Assembly: GCF_023630175.1 (NCBI RefSeq)
Contig: NZ_JALLIN010000057.1
Span: forward strand, 1 to 40,807
Length of the DNA stretch: 40,807 bases
Direction of reading: 5' to 3'
From: Streptomyces cellostaticus
GTDB taxonomy: Bacteria > Actinomycetota > Actinomycetes > Streptomycetales > Streptomycetaceae
Positions within the stretch are counted from its first letter, which is position 1; each line of letters opens with the position of its first letter. Below are positions 15,919-26,207 of the stretch, piece by piece. The position numbers and the translations under genes were made by a program. The notes beneath the pieces are model-generated. The model ran no database searches and was not told where the DNA came from. It saw only the letters and a program-made list of their open reading frames with translations.

Positions 15919-17321
15919 CGGGCGGCAACCTCACCCTCGGCACCGCTCTCGAGCAGCGCCTGGGCGACGCCCTCGAGCCCCACCGAACGGGACGCCTTCA
16001 CGAGCACGACGTCCCCCGGGCGCAACTCGCTGCGCAACAGGTCGACCGCCGCCTGTGCGTCGGACACGTGCACCGACTCCTCACCCCACGAACCCTCGTT
16101 ATATGCGCCCAGTTGCAGCCAGGAGGCCTCAATCCCCCCGACAGCGACGAGCTTGCTGACGTTGAGCCGGACGGCGAGCCGTCCGACGGCGTCGTGCTCG
16201 GCGAGCGCCTCGTCCCCCAGCTCGGCCATCTTGCCGAGCACCGCCCACGTACGGCGCCCCTTGCCCATGGCCGCGAGCGCCCGGAGGGCGGCCCGCGTGG
16301 ACTCGGGGTTGGCGTTGTAGGCATCGTTGACGATGGTCACGCCGTCCGGGCGCTCGGTGACCTCCATGCGCCAGCGGGAGAGGGAGCCCGCCTCGGAGAG
16401 CGCGGTGGCGATCTCAGCTGCGGACATGCCCAGCTCATGGGCGACGGCGGCCGCGGCGAGCGCGTTCGACACGTGATGCTCACCGTACAGGCGCATGGTC
16501 ACATCGCTTGCACCGGAGGGTGTGTGAAGCCTGAAGGCGGGCTGTCCGCTGTCCGTGAGTCGCACGTTCTCGGCGCGTACGTCCGCTTCGGCCGACTCTC
16601 CGAAAAGGACCACCTTCGCCTTGGTACGGGAGGCCATGGCCCGCACCAGCGGGTCGTCGGCGTTGAGGATCGCCGCGCCGTCCTCCGGAAGCGCCTCCAC
16701 GAGTTCGCCCTTGGCCCGGGCGATCTGCTCGCGGCCGCCGAACTCGCCGATGTGGGCGGTGCCCACGTTGAGCACCAGTCCGATCCGCGGCGGGGTGAGG
16801 CCGGCCAGATAGCGGATGTGCCCGACGCCGCGGGCGCCCATCTCCAGTACGAGGAAACGGGTTTCGGCGGTGGCGCTGAGCGCGGTCAGGGGCAGCCCGA
16901 TCTCGTTGTTCAGCGAGCCGGGCGTGAACACGGTCGGCGCCTTGCGGCGCAGCACCTGCGCGATGAGGTCCTTGGTGCTGGTCTTGCCGGCGGAGCCGGT
17001 CAGCGCCACGAGGGTCGCGCCGAGGCTCCGTACGACGTGGCGGGCGAGGGCGCCGAGGGCGGCCTGGACGTCCTCGACCACGATCGCGGGCACCCCGACG
17101 GGCCGGGACGCCAGGACGGCCGCGGCCCCGGCCTCGACGACCGCCCCCGCGTAGTCGTGGCCGTCGGCGCGCTCGCCGACGAAGGCGACGAAGAGGCTGC
17201 CCGGCACCACCTCCCGGGAGTCCCGGACGACCGGCCCGGTGACCTGGACGGACGGATCCGGTATGTCGTGCGTCTGCCCGCCGACGACTTCGGCGATCTC
17301 GGCGAGGGAGAGGGCGATCAC
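15915..17321 (-). CDS. murF: MurF, UDP-MurNAc-tripeptide:D-Ala-D-Ala ligase, 468 aa
   Basis: Cytoplasmic Mur ligase that adds D-Ala-D-Ala to complete the pentapeptide precursor. The ATP loop GSAGKTS is at residues 109-115. The central domain has LNNEIGLPLTALSA and EMGARGVGHIRYL, and the NDAYNANPES motif near 330-340 is diagnostic of MurF. The start is GTG at 17321, 4 nt after the murE stop with an AGGGA site upstream. Confidence 0.97.
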   Translation of the reverse strand: MIALSLAEIAEVVGGQTHDIPDPSVQVTGPVVRDSREVVPGSLFVAFVGERADGHDYAGAVVEAGAAAVLASRPVGVPAIVVEDVQAALGALARHVVRSLGATLVALTGSAGKTSTKDLIAQVLRRKAPTVFTPGSLNNEIGLPLTALSATAETRFLVLEMGARGVGHIRYLAGLTPPRIGLVLNVGTAHIGEFGGREQIARAKGELVEALPEDGAAILNADDPLVRAMASRTKAKVVLFGESAEADVRAENVRLTDSGQPAFRLHTPSGASDVTMRLYGEHHVSNALAAAAVAHELGMSAAEIATALSEAGSLSRWRMEVTERPDGVTIVNDAYNANPESTRAALRALAAMGKGRRTWAVLGKMAELGDEALAEHDAVGRLAVRLNVSKLVAVGGIEASWLQLGAYNEGSWGEESVHVSDAQAAVDLLRSELRPGDVVLVKASRSVGLEGVAQALLESGAEGEVAAR

Positions 17322-17325
17322 AAGT

Positions 17326-18978
17326 TCATCCCTGGGTCTTCTGGATAGCTTCGCGAAGCACCTGGCGGTCGTCGAAGGGACGGACCACGCCGGCGATGTC
17401 CTGGCCCTGCTCGTGCCCCTTGCCCGCGACCAGCACGGTGTCCCCGGCGTGCGCCCGGGCGACGGTGGCGGCGATCGCGGCGGCCCGGTCCTCGAACAGC
17501 AGCACCTCGCCGCGCTCGTAGGAGGGCACGGAGGCCGCGCCCTGGAGCATGGTCGCGAGGATCGCCAGCGGGTCCTCGGAGCGGGGGTTGTCGGAGGTCA
17601 GCACGGCCGTGTCGGCGAGCCGGGCCGCGGCGGCGCCCATCGGGCCGCGCTTGGTGCGGTCGCGGTCGCCGCCGCAGCCGAGGACGACGTGCAGACGGCC
17701 CTTGGTGACCTTGCGCAGCGCCCTGAGCACCGACTCGACCGCGTCGGTCTTGTGGGCGTAGTCCACGACCGCGAGATAGGGCTGCCCGGCGTCCACGCGC
17801 TCCAGGCGGCCGGGCACCCCCGGTACGGCGGCGATGCCGTCGGCGGCGGCCTGCGGGTCGAGGCCGGCCACCGCGAGGGCGACGATGGCGGCGAGGGTGT
17901 TCGCCACGTTGAACGGGCCCGGCAGCGGCGACCTGGCCTGGATCCGCTCGCCCTGCGGGCCGAGCACGGTGAACGTCGAGTACATGGGCCCGACCTGGAC
18001 GTCCTCGGCGCGCCAGTCGGCGTCCGGGTGGCCCTCGGCGGAGAAGGTGACGACCGGGACGGTCGCCTCCCGCGCGAGCCGGCGGCCGTAGTCGTCGTCG
18101 GAGTTGACGACGCCGAGCCTGCTGCGCTCCGGCGTGAAGAGCTGCGCCTTGGCCCGGAAGTAGTCCTCCATGTCGGAGTGGAACTCCATGTGCTCCGGGC
18201 TGAGGTTGGTGAAGACGGCGATGTCGAAGACGCAGCCGTCGACCCGGCCGAGGACCAGGGCGTGGCTGGAGACCTCCATGGCCACGGCCTCGACCCCGCG
18301 TTCGCGCATGACGGCGAACAGGGCCTGCAGATCGGTGGCTTCGGGAGTGGTGCGCTCGGACTTGATGCGCTCCTCGCCGACGCGCATCTCCACGGTGCCG
18401 ATCAGGCCGGTGGTGCGGGTGGTCTTCAGCCCGCCCTCGACCAGGTAGGCGGTGGTGGTCTTGCCCGAGGTGCCGGTGATGCCGATCTGGAGCAGGTCGC
18501 GGCCCGGGTCGCCGTAGATCGTGGTCGCCAGCGCGCCCATTCGCGCGCGCGGGTCGTCGACGACCAGGACCGGCAGGCCGGTCGCGGCGGCGCGTTCGGC
18601 GCCCGCCGGGTCGGTCAGCACGGCGGCGGCGCCGAGGCCGGCGGCCTGGGTGACGAAGTCGGCGCCGTGCAGGCGGGCGCCCGGGAGGGCGGCGTACAGG
18701 TCACCGGGGCGGACCGCGCGCGAGTCGTGGGTGATGCCCGTGACCTCCGCGGCGCCCTCGGCGGTGGCACCCAGCTGATCGGCCAGTTGCGCGAGGGATG
18801 TGGCGCAGACCTGAACCGGTCGCGGCGGTCCCGGATATGTCACGGAAGCGCCCTTCTGGGTGATGGGGGACTGATCAGCGTGTGGCACGGCGGTGAGCGT
18901 ACCGGGCGCACCGGCTCCGGAGCGAAGCGAGGGCTCCTGGGAGCTCTGGTTCCCGGGGTCGGGAGTGATCGTTGTCAC
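17326..18978 (-). CDS. murE: MurE, diaminopimelate-adding Mur ligase, 550 aa
   Basis: Adds diaminopimelic acid to UDP-MurNAc-L-Ala-D-Glu. The ATP loop GTSGKTT is at residues 169-175. The motif DNPR at 463-466 marks a DAP-adding rather than Lys-adding enzyme, consistent with the LL-DAP wall of Streptomyces. The first 45 residues (GTG at 18978, AGGAA site upstream) are a Pro/Ser/Thr-rich extension with no counterpart in most MurE proteins. A second possible GTG start at 18843 (MTYPGPPRPVQ) has a good GAAGGG site and would give 505 residues. Both are plausible, and I keep the longer one because the frame is clean up to the short 30-bp gap after ftsI. Confidence 0.95.
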   Translation of the reverse strand: MTTITPDPGNQSSQEPSLRSGAGAPGTLTAVPHADQSPITQKGASVTYPGPPRPVQVCATSLAQLADQLGATAEGAAEVTGITHDSRAVRPGDLYAALPGARLHGADFVTQAAGLGAAAVLTDPAGAERAAATGLPVLVVDDPRARMGALATTIYGDPGRDLLQIGITGTSGKTTTAYLVEGGLKTTRTTGLIGTVEMRVGEERIKSERTTPEATDLQALFAVMRERGVEAVAMEVSSHALVLGRVDGCVFDIAVFTNLSPEHMEFHSDMEDYFRAKAQLFTPERSRLGVVNSDDDYGRRLAREATVPVVTFSAEGHPDADWRAEDVQVGPMYSTFTVLGPQGERIQARSPLPGPFNVANTLAAIVALAVAGLDPQAAADGIAAVPGVPGRLERVDAGQPYLAVVDYAHKTDAVESVLRALRKVTKGRLHVVLGCGGDRDRTKRGPMGAAAARLADTAVLTSDNPRSEDPLAILATMLQGAASVPSYERGEVLLFEDRAAAIAATVARAHAGDTVLVAGKGHEQGQDIAGVVRPFDDRQVLREAIQKTQG

Positions 18979-19008
18979 GAGTGGTTCCTGGTCTTTCCGA
19001 GGTGCTGA

Positions 19009-21021
19009 TCAGGGCTTGTAGTCGACGGGCAGGTTCGCGGCGTTCGCACCGGTCGGCGGCACCTGCAGCGTCTTCAGGGCGAACTCCATCACCTGCTTGT
19101 AGACGGGGCCGCAGATCTGGCCGCCGAAGTAGTTGCCGGAGGTGGCGTTCTGGACGGCGCAGTACACGGTGATCCGCGGTTTGTCCGCCGGAGCGAATCC
19201 GGCGAACGACGAGGTGTATCCGCGATACCTGCCGGTGGCCGGATCCACTCGGTTCGCCGTGCCGGTCTTGCCCGCCACCCGGTACCCGGGAATGCGGGCC
19301 TTGATGCCCGTGCCCTGTTCGTCGTCCACCACGGACTCCAGCATCTGGGCGACGGACTTGGCGGTCTTCGTGCTGATCACGCGGGTCTTGCCGGGCTGGG
19401 GAGCCGGCGTGAAGCGACCGTCGGCGCCCCGGGTGCCGCGCACCAGGGTCGGCTCGACACGGACACCGCCGTTGGCGATCGTCGAGTACACGGAAGCGGC
19501 CTGCATGGCGCTCAGGGAGAAGCCCTGGCCGAAAGGAATCGTGTACTGCTGCGAGGTCGACCAGTCGCCGGGCGCGGCGAGGATGCCCTTGGTCTCGCCG
19601 GGGAAGCCGAGGCCGGTGGGCCGCCCGATACCGAATCCGCGCAGGTAGGAGTAGAGGACCTTGTTCGCAGCGGCCTGGGACTTGCCGAGCTGGCCGGTGG
19701 CGAGGATCGTGCCGATGTTGCTGGACTTGGCGAGCACGCCGTTGAGGGTGAGGTACCAGGTCTTGTGGTCGACGTCGTCCTGGAACAGCCGGTCGCCCCG
19801 GTGCAGCCGGTTGGGGACGACGACATGGGTGAGCGGGGTGGCCGCGTTCTCCTCCAGCACGGCCGCCATGGACATCACCTTGGCGGTGGAGCCGGGCTCG
19901 AAGGCGTCCTGGACGGCCGCGTTGCCCATGGCCTCCGCGTTGGCCTTCGTCAGGTCGTTCGGGTCGAAGCCGGGCGAGTTGGCCATGGCCAGGATCTGAC
20001 CGCTGCGGGTGTCCTGGACGATGACGTAGCCGCGGTCCGCCCTGGACTTCTTCACCTGCTCGGAGATGGCGTTCTGGGCGGCCCACTGGATGTCGCGGTC
20101 GATGGTGAGTTCGACGTCGCTGCCGGGTACGGCGGGGGTCTCGGTCGAGCCCGCCGTGGGCACCTCACGGCCGCCGGACTGGGCGTAGCGGATCTTGCCG
20201 TCCTTGCCGGAGAGCTGCTTGTTCAGCTCCTGCTCGATGCCGCCGCCGCCCCTGCCGTCGGCGTTGACCCAGCCCAGTATCCCGGCGGCGAGGTCGCCGT
20301 TGGGGTACACGCGCTGGCTGCTGGGGTCCGCGAAGACGCCGGCGAGCACGTTCGGCGTCCTGCCGTCGGAGCCGGCCTTCTTGGTGAGGGCGGCCTTCAG
20401 GTCCTTGATCTGCTTCCAGACCTGCGGGGTCCGGCGCACGGCCAGCCGGGCGTAGCGGGACAGCTTGTTCTTGGGCCGCAGCTTGTGGACGATCGCGTCC
20501 TGGTCCTGGCCGAGGATCGGCGCGAGCAGCGCGGCGGCCTGCTCGGGCCCGTCGTCGATCTTCAGCTGCTTGCGGGCGAACATCGTGGGGTCGGCGGTGA
20601 TGTCGTACGCGTCCTCGCTGATGGCGAGGGCCACGCCGTTGCGGTCGGTGATCCCGCCGCGGTCGGCGGCCAGGGTGTGCACGACGTAGCGGTTCTGCTC
20701 GGCCTTGGCGGCGTACGCGTGCGCCTCGACGGCCTGGACCTGGAGCAGCCGTACGACGAAGGCGCTCATCACCAGGGTGAGGGCGAGGCCGACCATGCGC
20801 AGCCGGGGCCTGGGCCGGCCGAGCCGCAGCGGCGGCGGGGGCATGGGGCGGGTCCCGCCCGGCCTGCGGGCCGGGCGGGCGCCGGGTCCGGGCTGGCGCC
20901 GGACCGAGCTCCGCGCCGGTCGGGGGCCGCCCCGGTCCGGACGGGGCCGGGGAGTCGGGGAAGGCTTCGCGGGGCCGGGCACACGGCGGCGCGGCGGTTC
21001 CCTGTCGGACACTTCCGTCAC
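19009..21021 (-). CDS. ftsI: FtsI/PBP3 septal transpeptidase, 670 aa
   Basis: Class B penicillin-binding protein, the crosslinking partner of FtsW. A long Pro/Arg-rich cytoplasmic tail (residues 1-74) precedes one transmembrane helix (about 75-95). The dimerisation domain follows (RGGITDRNGVALA near 121-133). The transpeptidase motifs are all present: S378-T-A-K381, S433-S-N435 and K585-T-G587. The start is GTG at 21021, in a GTGA overlap with the ftsL stop. In Streptomyces such ftsI is needed for sporulation septation and not for growth, which is family knowledge rather than something seen here. Confidence 0.97.
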   Translation of the reverse strand: MTEVSDREPPRRRVPGPAKPSPTPRPRPDRGGPRPARSSVRRQPGPGARPARRPGGTRPMPPPPLRLGRPRPRLRMVGLALTLVMSAFVVRLLQVQAVEAHAYAAKAEQNRYVVHTLAADRGGITDRNGVALAISEDAYDITADPTMFARKQLKIDDGPEQAAALLAPILGQDQDAIVHKLRPKNKLSRYARLAVRRTPQVWKQIKDLKAALTKKAGSDGRTPNVLAGVFADPSSQRVYPNGDLAAGILGWVNADGRGGGGIEQELNKQLSGKDGKIRYAQSGGREVPTAGSTETPAVPGSDVELTIDRDIQWAAQNAISEQVKKSRADRGYVIVQDTRSGQILAMANSPGFDPNDLTKANAEAMGNAAVQDAFEPGSTAKVMSMAAVLEENAATPLTHVVVPNRLHRGDRLFQDDVDHKTWYLTLNGVLAKSSNIGTILATGQLGKSQAAANKVLYSYLRGFGIGRPTGLGFPGETKGILAAPGDWSTSQQYTIPFGQGFSLSAMQAASVYSTIANGGVRVEPTLVRGTRGADGRFTPAPQPGKTRVISTKTAKSVAQMLESVVDDEQGTGIKARIPGYRVAGKTGTANRVDPATGRYRGYTSSFAGFAPADKPRITVYCAVQNATSGNYFGGQICGPVYKQVMEFALKTLQVPPTGANAANLPVDYKP

Positions 21022-21599
21022 CTGCCGGAGGTCGGTGTGGGGGCGGGCTGGAGGGTGGAGAGCGGCGCCACCGCCGCTGCCGGGGTAGTGGTCGCCGGGG
21101 CGGGGGCCGCGGGAGCCGGCGTCGGACTGGAGGTGGGCGCCGGGGCGCCGGGGGTCCGCGCCGGCGAGGAGGGCGGACCGGCGGACGGGGTGGCGGTCTG
21201 CGTCCCGGCCGGGCCGTCGAGGGCGACCGGCTCGGGGCTCGCGGCGCCGGGCACGCCCTTGACCCTTCCGCCGGGGTCGAGGAAGGCCGGGTCGCCGCCG
21301 GGGACCATCCCGAGGTCGCGGGCGCGGCGCTGGAGGGCGTCGGGGGACGAGTAGCCGTCGATGTCCCGCTGGAGCGCCTGTTCCTCGTCGGTGAGGCTCT
21401 TCGTCTGCTTGCGCAGGGCGTCGAGCCGGAAGGAGCCCTCGCTGAGCGCGGAGTTCAGCACCAGCAGCCCGATGAGGCCGCCGCCCAGCAGCAGGACGAC
21501 GAGCAGGACGAACGGGGCGCGGGCCGCGCGGGCGCGGCCCGCCGGGAGGAGCCCGGCGAGCCGGGCGGCCCGCCCTCTCAGTTCGGGTTTCCTACTCAC
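21018..21599 (-). CDS. ftsL: FtsL-like divisome protein, 193 aa
   Basis: Small bitopic septum protein that works with FtsQ and DivIC. A basic N-terminus is followed by one hydrophobic helix (about residues 29-50). A short coiled coil comes next (ALRKQTKSLTDEEQALQRDIDGY, about 61-84), then the RARDLGMVPGG segment typical of FtsL/DivIC. The final 80 residues are a Pro/Ala/Thr/Ser-rich tail, which would be extracellular. The start is GTG at 21599 with GGAGG 4 nt upstream. It overlaps ftsI by 4 bp. Confidence 0.9.
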   Translation of the reverse strand: MSRKPELRGRAARLAGLLPAGRARAARAPFVLLVVLLLGGGLIGLLVLNSALSEGSFRLDALRKQTKSLTDEEQALQRDIDGYSSPDALQRRARDLGMVPGGDPAFLDPGGRVKGVPGAASPEPVALDGPAGTQTATPSAGPPSSPARTPGAPAPTSSPTPAPAAPAPATTTPAAAVAPLSTLQPAPTPTSGR

Positions 21600-21662
21600 T
21601 GGGCCTCCGGTGGCTCCGGCACGCCGACGGGTGGCTCCGGAAGCCCGGCCGGCCCCTCCCGC

Positions 21663-22619
21663 TCACTCGGCGTCCTCCCTGATGCGTTCGGCACCGCGCA
21701 GCCGGGCCGGGGCGGCCCGGCGGTTCTCGGCGATCTCTTCCTCGGTGGGAAGTTCGGCACCGCGCGTGAGCAGCTTGAGCCGCGGCTGGTAGCGCTCGGG
21801 CACGACGGGCAGCCCGGGCGGCGCGGTGGTGGCGGCACCGGCCGCGAACACCTGCTTCACCAGCCGGTCCTCCAGCGAGTGGTACGACAGCACGGCGACG
21901 CGCCCGCCGACGGCGACGGCCCCGACCGCCGCCGGGATGGCCCGCTCCAGGACGGACAGCTCGCCGTTGACCTCGATGCGCAGGGCCTGGAAGGTGCGCT
22001 TGGCCGGGTTGCCGCCGGTGCGCTTGGCGGCCTGCGGCAGCGCGTCGCGGATCAGCTCGACGAGCCGCGCGCTGGTGCCGAACGGCTCCTTCTCGCGTTC
22101 CCGGACGATCGCCGAGACGATCCGCTTGGCCTGCTTCTCCTCGCCGTAGGCGCGCAGGATCCGCACCAGTTCACCCGCCGGGTAGGTGTTGAGCACCTCG
22201 GCTGCGCTGATGCCGGTCGTCTGGTCCATGCGCATGTCGAGCGGGGCGTCCTGGGCGTAGGCGAAGCCGCGGTCGGCCTCGTCGAGCTGCATGGAGGACA
22301 CGCCGAGGTCGAACAGGACGCCCTGCACGCGCGCGATGCCGAGCCGGTCAAGGACCTCGGGAAGCTCGTCGTACACCGCGTGCACCAGGGTGGCCCGGTC
22401 CCCGTAGGGCGCCAGCCGCTCACCCGACAGGCGCAGCGCCTCCTTGTCCCGGTCGAGGCCGATCAGCCGCGCCTGGGGGAACCTGCTCAGCAGCGCCTCG
22501 CTGTGGCCGCCGAGGCCGAGAGTGCAGTCGACGACCACCGCTCCCGGCCGCTCCAGGGCGGGTGCCAGCAGGTCCAGGCACCGCTGGAGCATCACCGGGA
22601 CATGTCGACTCTCGCTCAA
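21663..22619 (-). CDS. rsmH: RsmH, 16S rRNA C1402 N4-methyltransferase, 318 aa
   Basis: SAM-dependent methyltransferase (MraW) that modifies C1402 in the ribosomal decoding centre, and typically the first gene of dcw clusters. The SAM loop is VVDCTLGLGGHSEAL (near residues 28-42). Other family motifs are FDLGVSSMQLDEADRGFA, the RIEVNGEL segment and SYHSLEDRLVK. I start it at TTG 22619 (MSESRHVPVML), because GAGAGG lies 5 nt upstream and SRHVPVML is the conserved beginning. A GTG at 22652 in the same frame would add eleven residues. No mraZ precedes it. Confidence 0.96.
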   Translation of the reverse strand: MSESRHVPVMLQRCLDLLAPALERPGAVVVDCTLGLGGHSEALLSRFPQARLIGLDRDKEALRLSGERLAPYGDRATLVHAVYDELPEVLDRLGIARVQGVLFDLGVSSMQLDEADRGFAYAQDAPLDMRMDQTTGISAAEVLNTYPAGELVRILRAYGEEKQAKRIVSAIVREREKEPFGTSARLVELIRDALPQAAKRTGGNPAKRTFQALRIEVNGELSVLERAIPAAVGAVAVGGRVAVLSYHSLEDRLVKQVFAAGAATTAPPGLPVVPERYQPRLKLLTRGAELPTEEEIAENRRAAPARLRGAERIREDAE

Positions 22620-22982
22620 GGGGGCCTCTCGTTTCCGGCGGGCCGTACGCACCGCCGGGTCCCCGCCCGCTCCGTGAAGGGGAGGCCCGCCGGCGCCGGA
22701 AGCGTCGGCCGGCCGGGAGCGGGAGGAGGCCGAGCCGTACGTACGCGCCGCGCACGTGGGGAGACGGTCCGGGTGAGGGCCGGGGTCTCCGGGGGATTCA
22801 CCAGCAGGGAGAGCCGCGCCTCCCGCTTCGCGTCACTTTAGTCCACCGTGTCGCGCGGTCAATCAACCGGCCTGCGCGTCGCCCGACCGGGCATGAATGC
22901 CGTTCGCGCTGCGTGTGGGGTCGCTCACAACAAGCCACAATGGCGTTCTTTGTCCGCTCTGCACAGCAGGACCGGCGCGGGT
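22620..22982. other. Divergent intergenic region rsmH / carbonic anhydrase
   Basis: This 363-bp gap holds the dcw promoter candidate described at 22835-22866. No mraZ-like gene is present in it. The segment 22660-22790, which would be transcribed as the rsmH leader, is extremely G/C-rich. I see no riboswitch signature in it. Confidence 0.5.
22835..22866 (-). promoter_or_regulatory. Candidate promoter of the dcw cluster
   Basis: On the leftward strand TTGACC (22862-22857) is followed by a 16-nt spacer and TAAAGT (22840-22835). An overlapping TTGATT lies at 22866-22861. The spacer contains a GACAC pentamer (22852-22848), the WhiA core motif. Transcription would begin near 22828, giving a leader of about 210 nt before rsmH. 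Confidence 0.6.
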
Positions 22983-22990
22983 ATGACCAG

Positions 22991-22996
22991 TACGGT
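22991..22996 (+). promoter_or_regulatory. Leaderless -10 candidate for the carbonic anhydrase gene
   Basis: TACGGT fits TAnnnT and ends 7 nt before the ATG at 23004. This is the spacing expected when transcription starts at the start codon. No ribosome-binding site precedes that ATG. Confidence 0.45.
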
Positions 22997-23003
22997 CTTG
23001 GGT

Positions 23004-23552
23004 ATGACGACTTCTGCAGCAGCTCAGACCGGGGCCGATGGGACCATAGCGGGTGACGGCACCGTCACCGACCGCCTCTTCGAGGCCAACGAGCGGTACG
23101 CCGCCCAGTTCGAAGACCCCGGGATGGACGCCCGGCCCGTCCTGCGCGTCGCGGTCGTGGCCTGCATGGACGCCCGACTCGACCTGCACAAGGCCCTCGG
23201 CCTGCAGCTCGGCGACTGTCACACCATCCGCAACGCGGGCGGCGTCGTCACCGACGACGTGATCCGGTCCCTCACCATCAGCCAGCGGGCGCTCGGCACC
23301 CGCAGCGTGGTGCTGATCCACCACACCGGGTGCGGCATGGAGGCCATCACCGAGGACTTCCGGCACGACCTGGAGCTGGAGGTCGGCCAGCGTCCCGCGT
23401 GGGCGGTGGAGGCGTTCCGGGACGTCGACCAGGACGTCCGGCAGTCGATGCAGCGCGTGCGCACCTCGCCGTTCCTGCTGCACACCGAGGACGTGCGCGG
23501 TTTCGTGTTCGACGTCAGGACCGGCCGCCTGCGCGAGATCGACCCCGCCTGA
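23004..23552 (+). CDS. Beta-class carbonic anhydrase, 182 aa
   Basis: Zinc enzyme that interconverts CO2 and bicarbonate in the cytoplasm. The zinc ligands are visible as C54 and the C-x-D-x-R dyad D56/R58 (CMDARLD), then H107 and C110 (HHTGCGM). RNAGGVVTDDVIRSL near residues 76-90 is also typical. The small size and this motif set place it with the Rv1284-type clade. I choose the ATG at 23004 because a TAnnnT -10 lies exactly 7 nt before it. Another ATG at 22983 would add seven residues. The gene is divergent from the dcw cluster and has its own terminator. Confidence 0.93.
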   Translation: MTTSAAAQTGADGTIAGDGTVTDRLFEANERYAAQFEDPGMDARPVLRVAVVACMDARLDLHKALGLQLGDCHTIRNAGGVVTDDVIRSLTISQRALGTRSVVLIHHTGCGMEAITEDFRHDLELEVGQRPAWAVEAFRDVDQDVRQSMQRVRTSPFLLHTEDVRGFVFDVRTGRLREIDPA

Positions 23553-23577
23553 CGACGCCGCACCGGCCCGTCACGGG

Positions 23578-23600
23578 CACCCCCGCGTCACGCGGGGGTG
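23578..23600 (+). terminator. Carbonic anhydrase terminator
   Basis: A perfect 10-bp GC-rich stem (23578-23587 with 23591-23600) has a 3-nt loop, 25 bp after the stop codon, and is followed by TTCC. Confidence 0.8.
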
Positions 23601-23659
23601 TTCCGTCGCACGTGAACACGGCGGCCGAAAGAGCCGTAGGACGGACAGAGTGCGGGCAG

Positions 23660-23668
23660 TTGTCCACA
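23660..23668 (+). promoter_or_regulatory. Consensus DnaA box upstream of moxR
   Basis: TTGTCCACA is the preferred Streptomyces DnaA box sequence. It is a single copy in the 217-bp gap between the carbonic anhydrase terminator and moxR. Function here is unproven. Confidence 0.45.
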
Positions 23669-23817
23669 GGCGAGTGACACGAATCGGTAACGGCGGCAAG
23701 AATGCGGGGTGTGGCGTCGCCCGGAACCTCTTCCGGTGCGGTGTCCGTGTTTTCGGGGTGGGCCGGTTTCGCAGCGCAGAGCGTCGGCCCGAGTAAGAAC
23801 GGGCCGAGGAGGGCCGG

Positions 23818-24857
<1,040 letters not shown>

Positions 24858-24858
<1 letters not shown>

Positions 24859-26207
24859 TGAGCGCCGGGGGGACGGGGCGGGTGGAGGCCGACCGCGGCG
24901 ACGCGGGCGGCGTCCGTACCGCCCTGGCGGGGCTCACCACGCGCGGGCGGTCCTTCCTCGCGGCCGGGATCGCCGCAGCGGTCTGCGCCTACGTCCTGGG
25001 GCAGAGCGATCTGCTGCGCGTCGGCCTGCTGCTCGCGGTGCTGCCCCTGCTCTGCGCGGCCGTGCTGTACCGCACCCGCCACCGGGTGACCGGCAGCCGC
25101 CGGCTCTCCCCCGCGCGCGTGCCCGCCGCGGGCGAGGCGCGCGTGCACCTGCGGATGGACAACGTCTCCCGGCTGCCCACCGGCCTGCTGATGCTCCAGG
25201 ACCGGGTGCCCTACGTCCTCGGGCCCCGGCCCCGCTTCGTGCTGGACCGGGTGGAGCCGGGCGGGCGCCGTGAGGTGTCGTACCGGGTCCGTTCGGACCT
25301 GCGCGGCCGCTATCCGCTGGGCCCGCTGCAGCTTCGCCTGACCGACCCGTTCGGGATGTGCGAGCTGACGCAGTCCTTCTCGGCGTACGACACGCTGACC
25401 GTCATACCGCGCACGGAACCGCTGACACCGGTCCGGTTCAGCGGCTCGGCCAAGGGCTACGGCGACGGACGGCAGCGGTCACTGGCCCTGGCCGGCGAGG
25501 ACGACGTGATCCCCCGCGGCTACCGGCACGGCGACGACCTGCGCCGGGTGCACTGGCGTTCCACCGCGCGCCACGGCGAGCTGATGGTGCGCCGTGAGGA
25601 GCAGCCGCGGCGCTCGCGCTGCACGGTGCTGCTGGACACCCGGGCCGTCGGCTACGAGGGCGCGGGTCCCGACTCGGCCTTCGAGTGGGCCGTCTCCGCC
25701 GCCGCGTCGGTCCTGACGCACCTGCTGGAACAGGGCTTCTCGGTCCGGCTGCTGACGGACGGCGGCACCTCGGTGCCCGGCGAGGGAGCCGACGGGCTCG
25801 CGGGCAGCGGCCCGGACGCGGCCGGGCTGATGATGGACACCCTCGCGGTGATCGACCACTCCGGCGACACCGGCCTGTCCCGGGCGTACGACGCGCTGCG
25901 CGGCGGGAACGAGGGGCTGCTGGTGGCGTTCCTGGGCGACCTGGACGAGGGGCAGGCCGCGGTGGTCGCCAGGATGCGCCAGCGCAGCGGCGGGGCGCTG
26001 GCCTTCGTGCTGGACCCGGACGCGTGGACGCGGGGGACGGCCGGTGGGCCCGCGCCCGGCAGCCGGCGCGGGGAGCGGCTGCGCCTGCTGCGCGAGGCGG
26101 GCTGGACGGCGCTGGACGTACCGCGCGGAGCGGCGCTGAACGAGCTGTGGCGGCAGGCGGACCGGGAGCGCTCGGGCCTGACCGGCGTCGCCGGGGAGGC
26201 ACCGTGA
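24858..26207 (+). CDS. DUF58 domain protein, 449 aa
   Basis: Membrane-associated DUF58 protein, with a vWA-like fold expected after the motif. Two hydrophobic helices lie near residues 33-70, followed by a beta-rich region. The DUF58 signature GYRHGDDLRRVHWRSTARHG is near residues 218-240. A large C-terminal domain contains the DTRAVGYEG segment. The function is not established; it is presumed to be the client of the neighbouring MoxR ATPase. The start ATG at 24858 overlaps the moxR stop by 1 bp, and the stop overlaps the next gene by 1 bp, so the three are translationally coupled. Confidence 0.95.
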
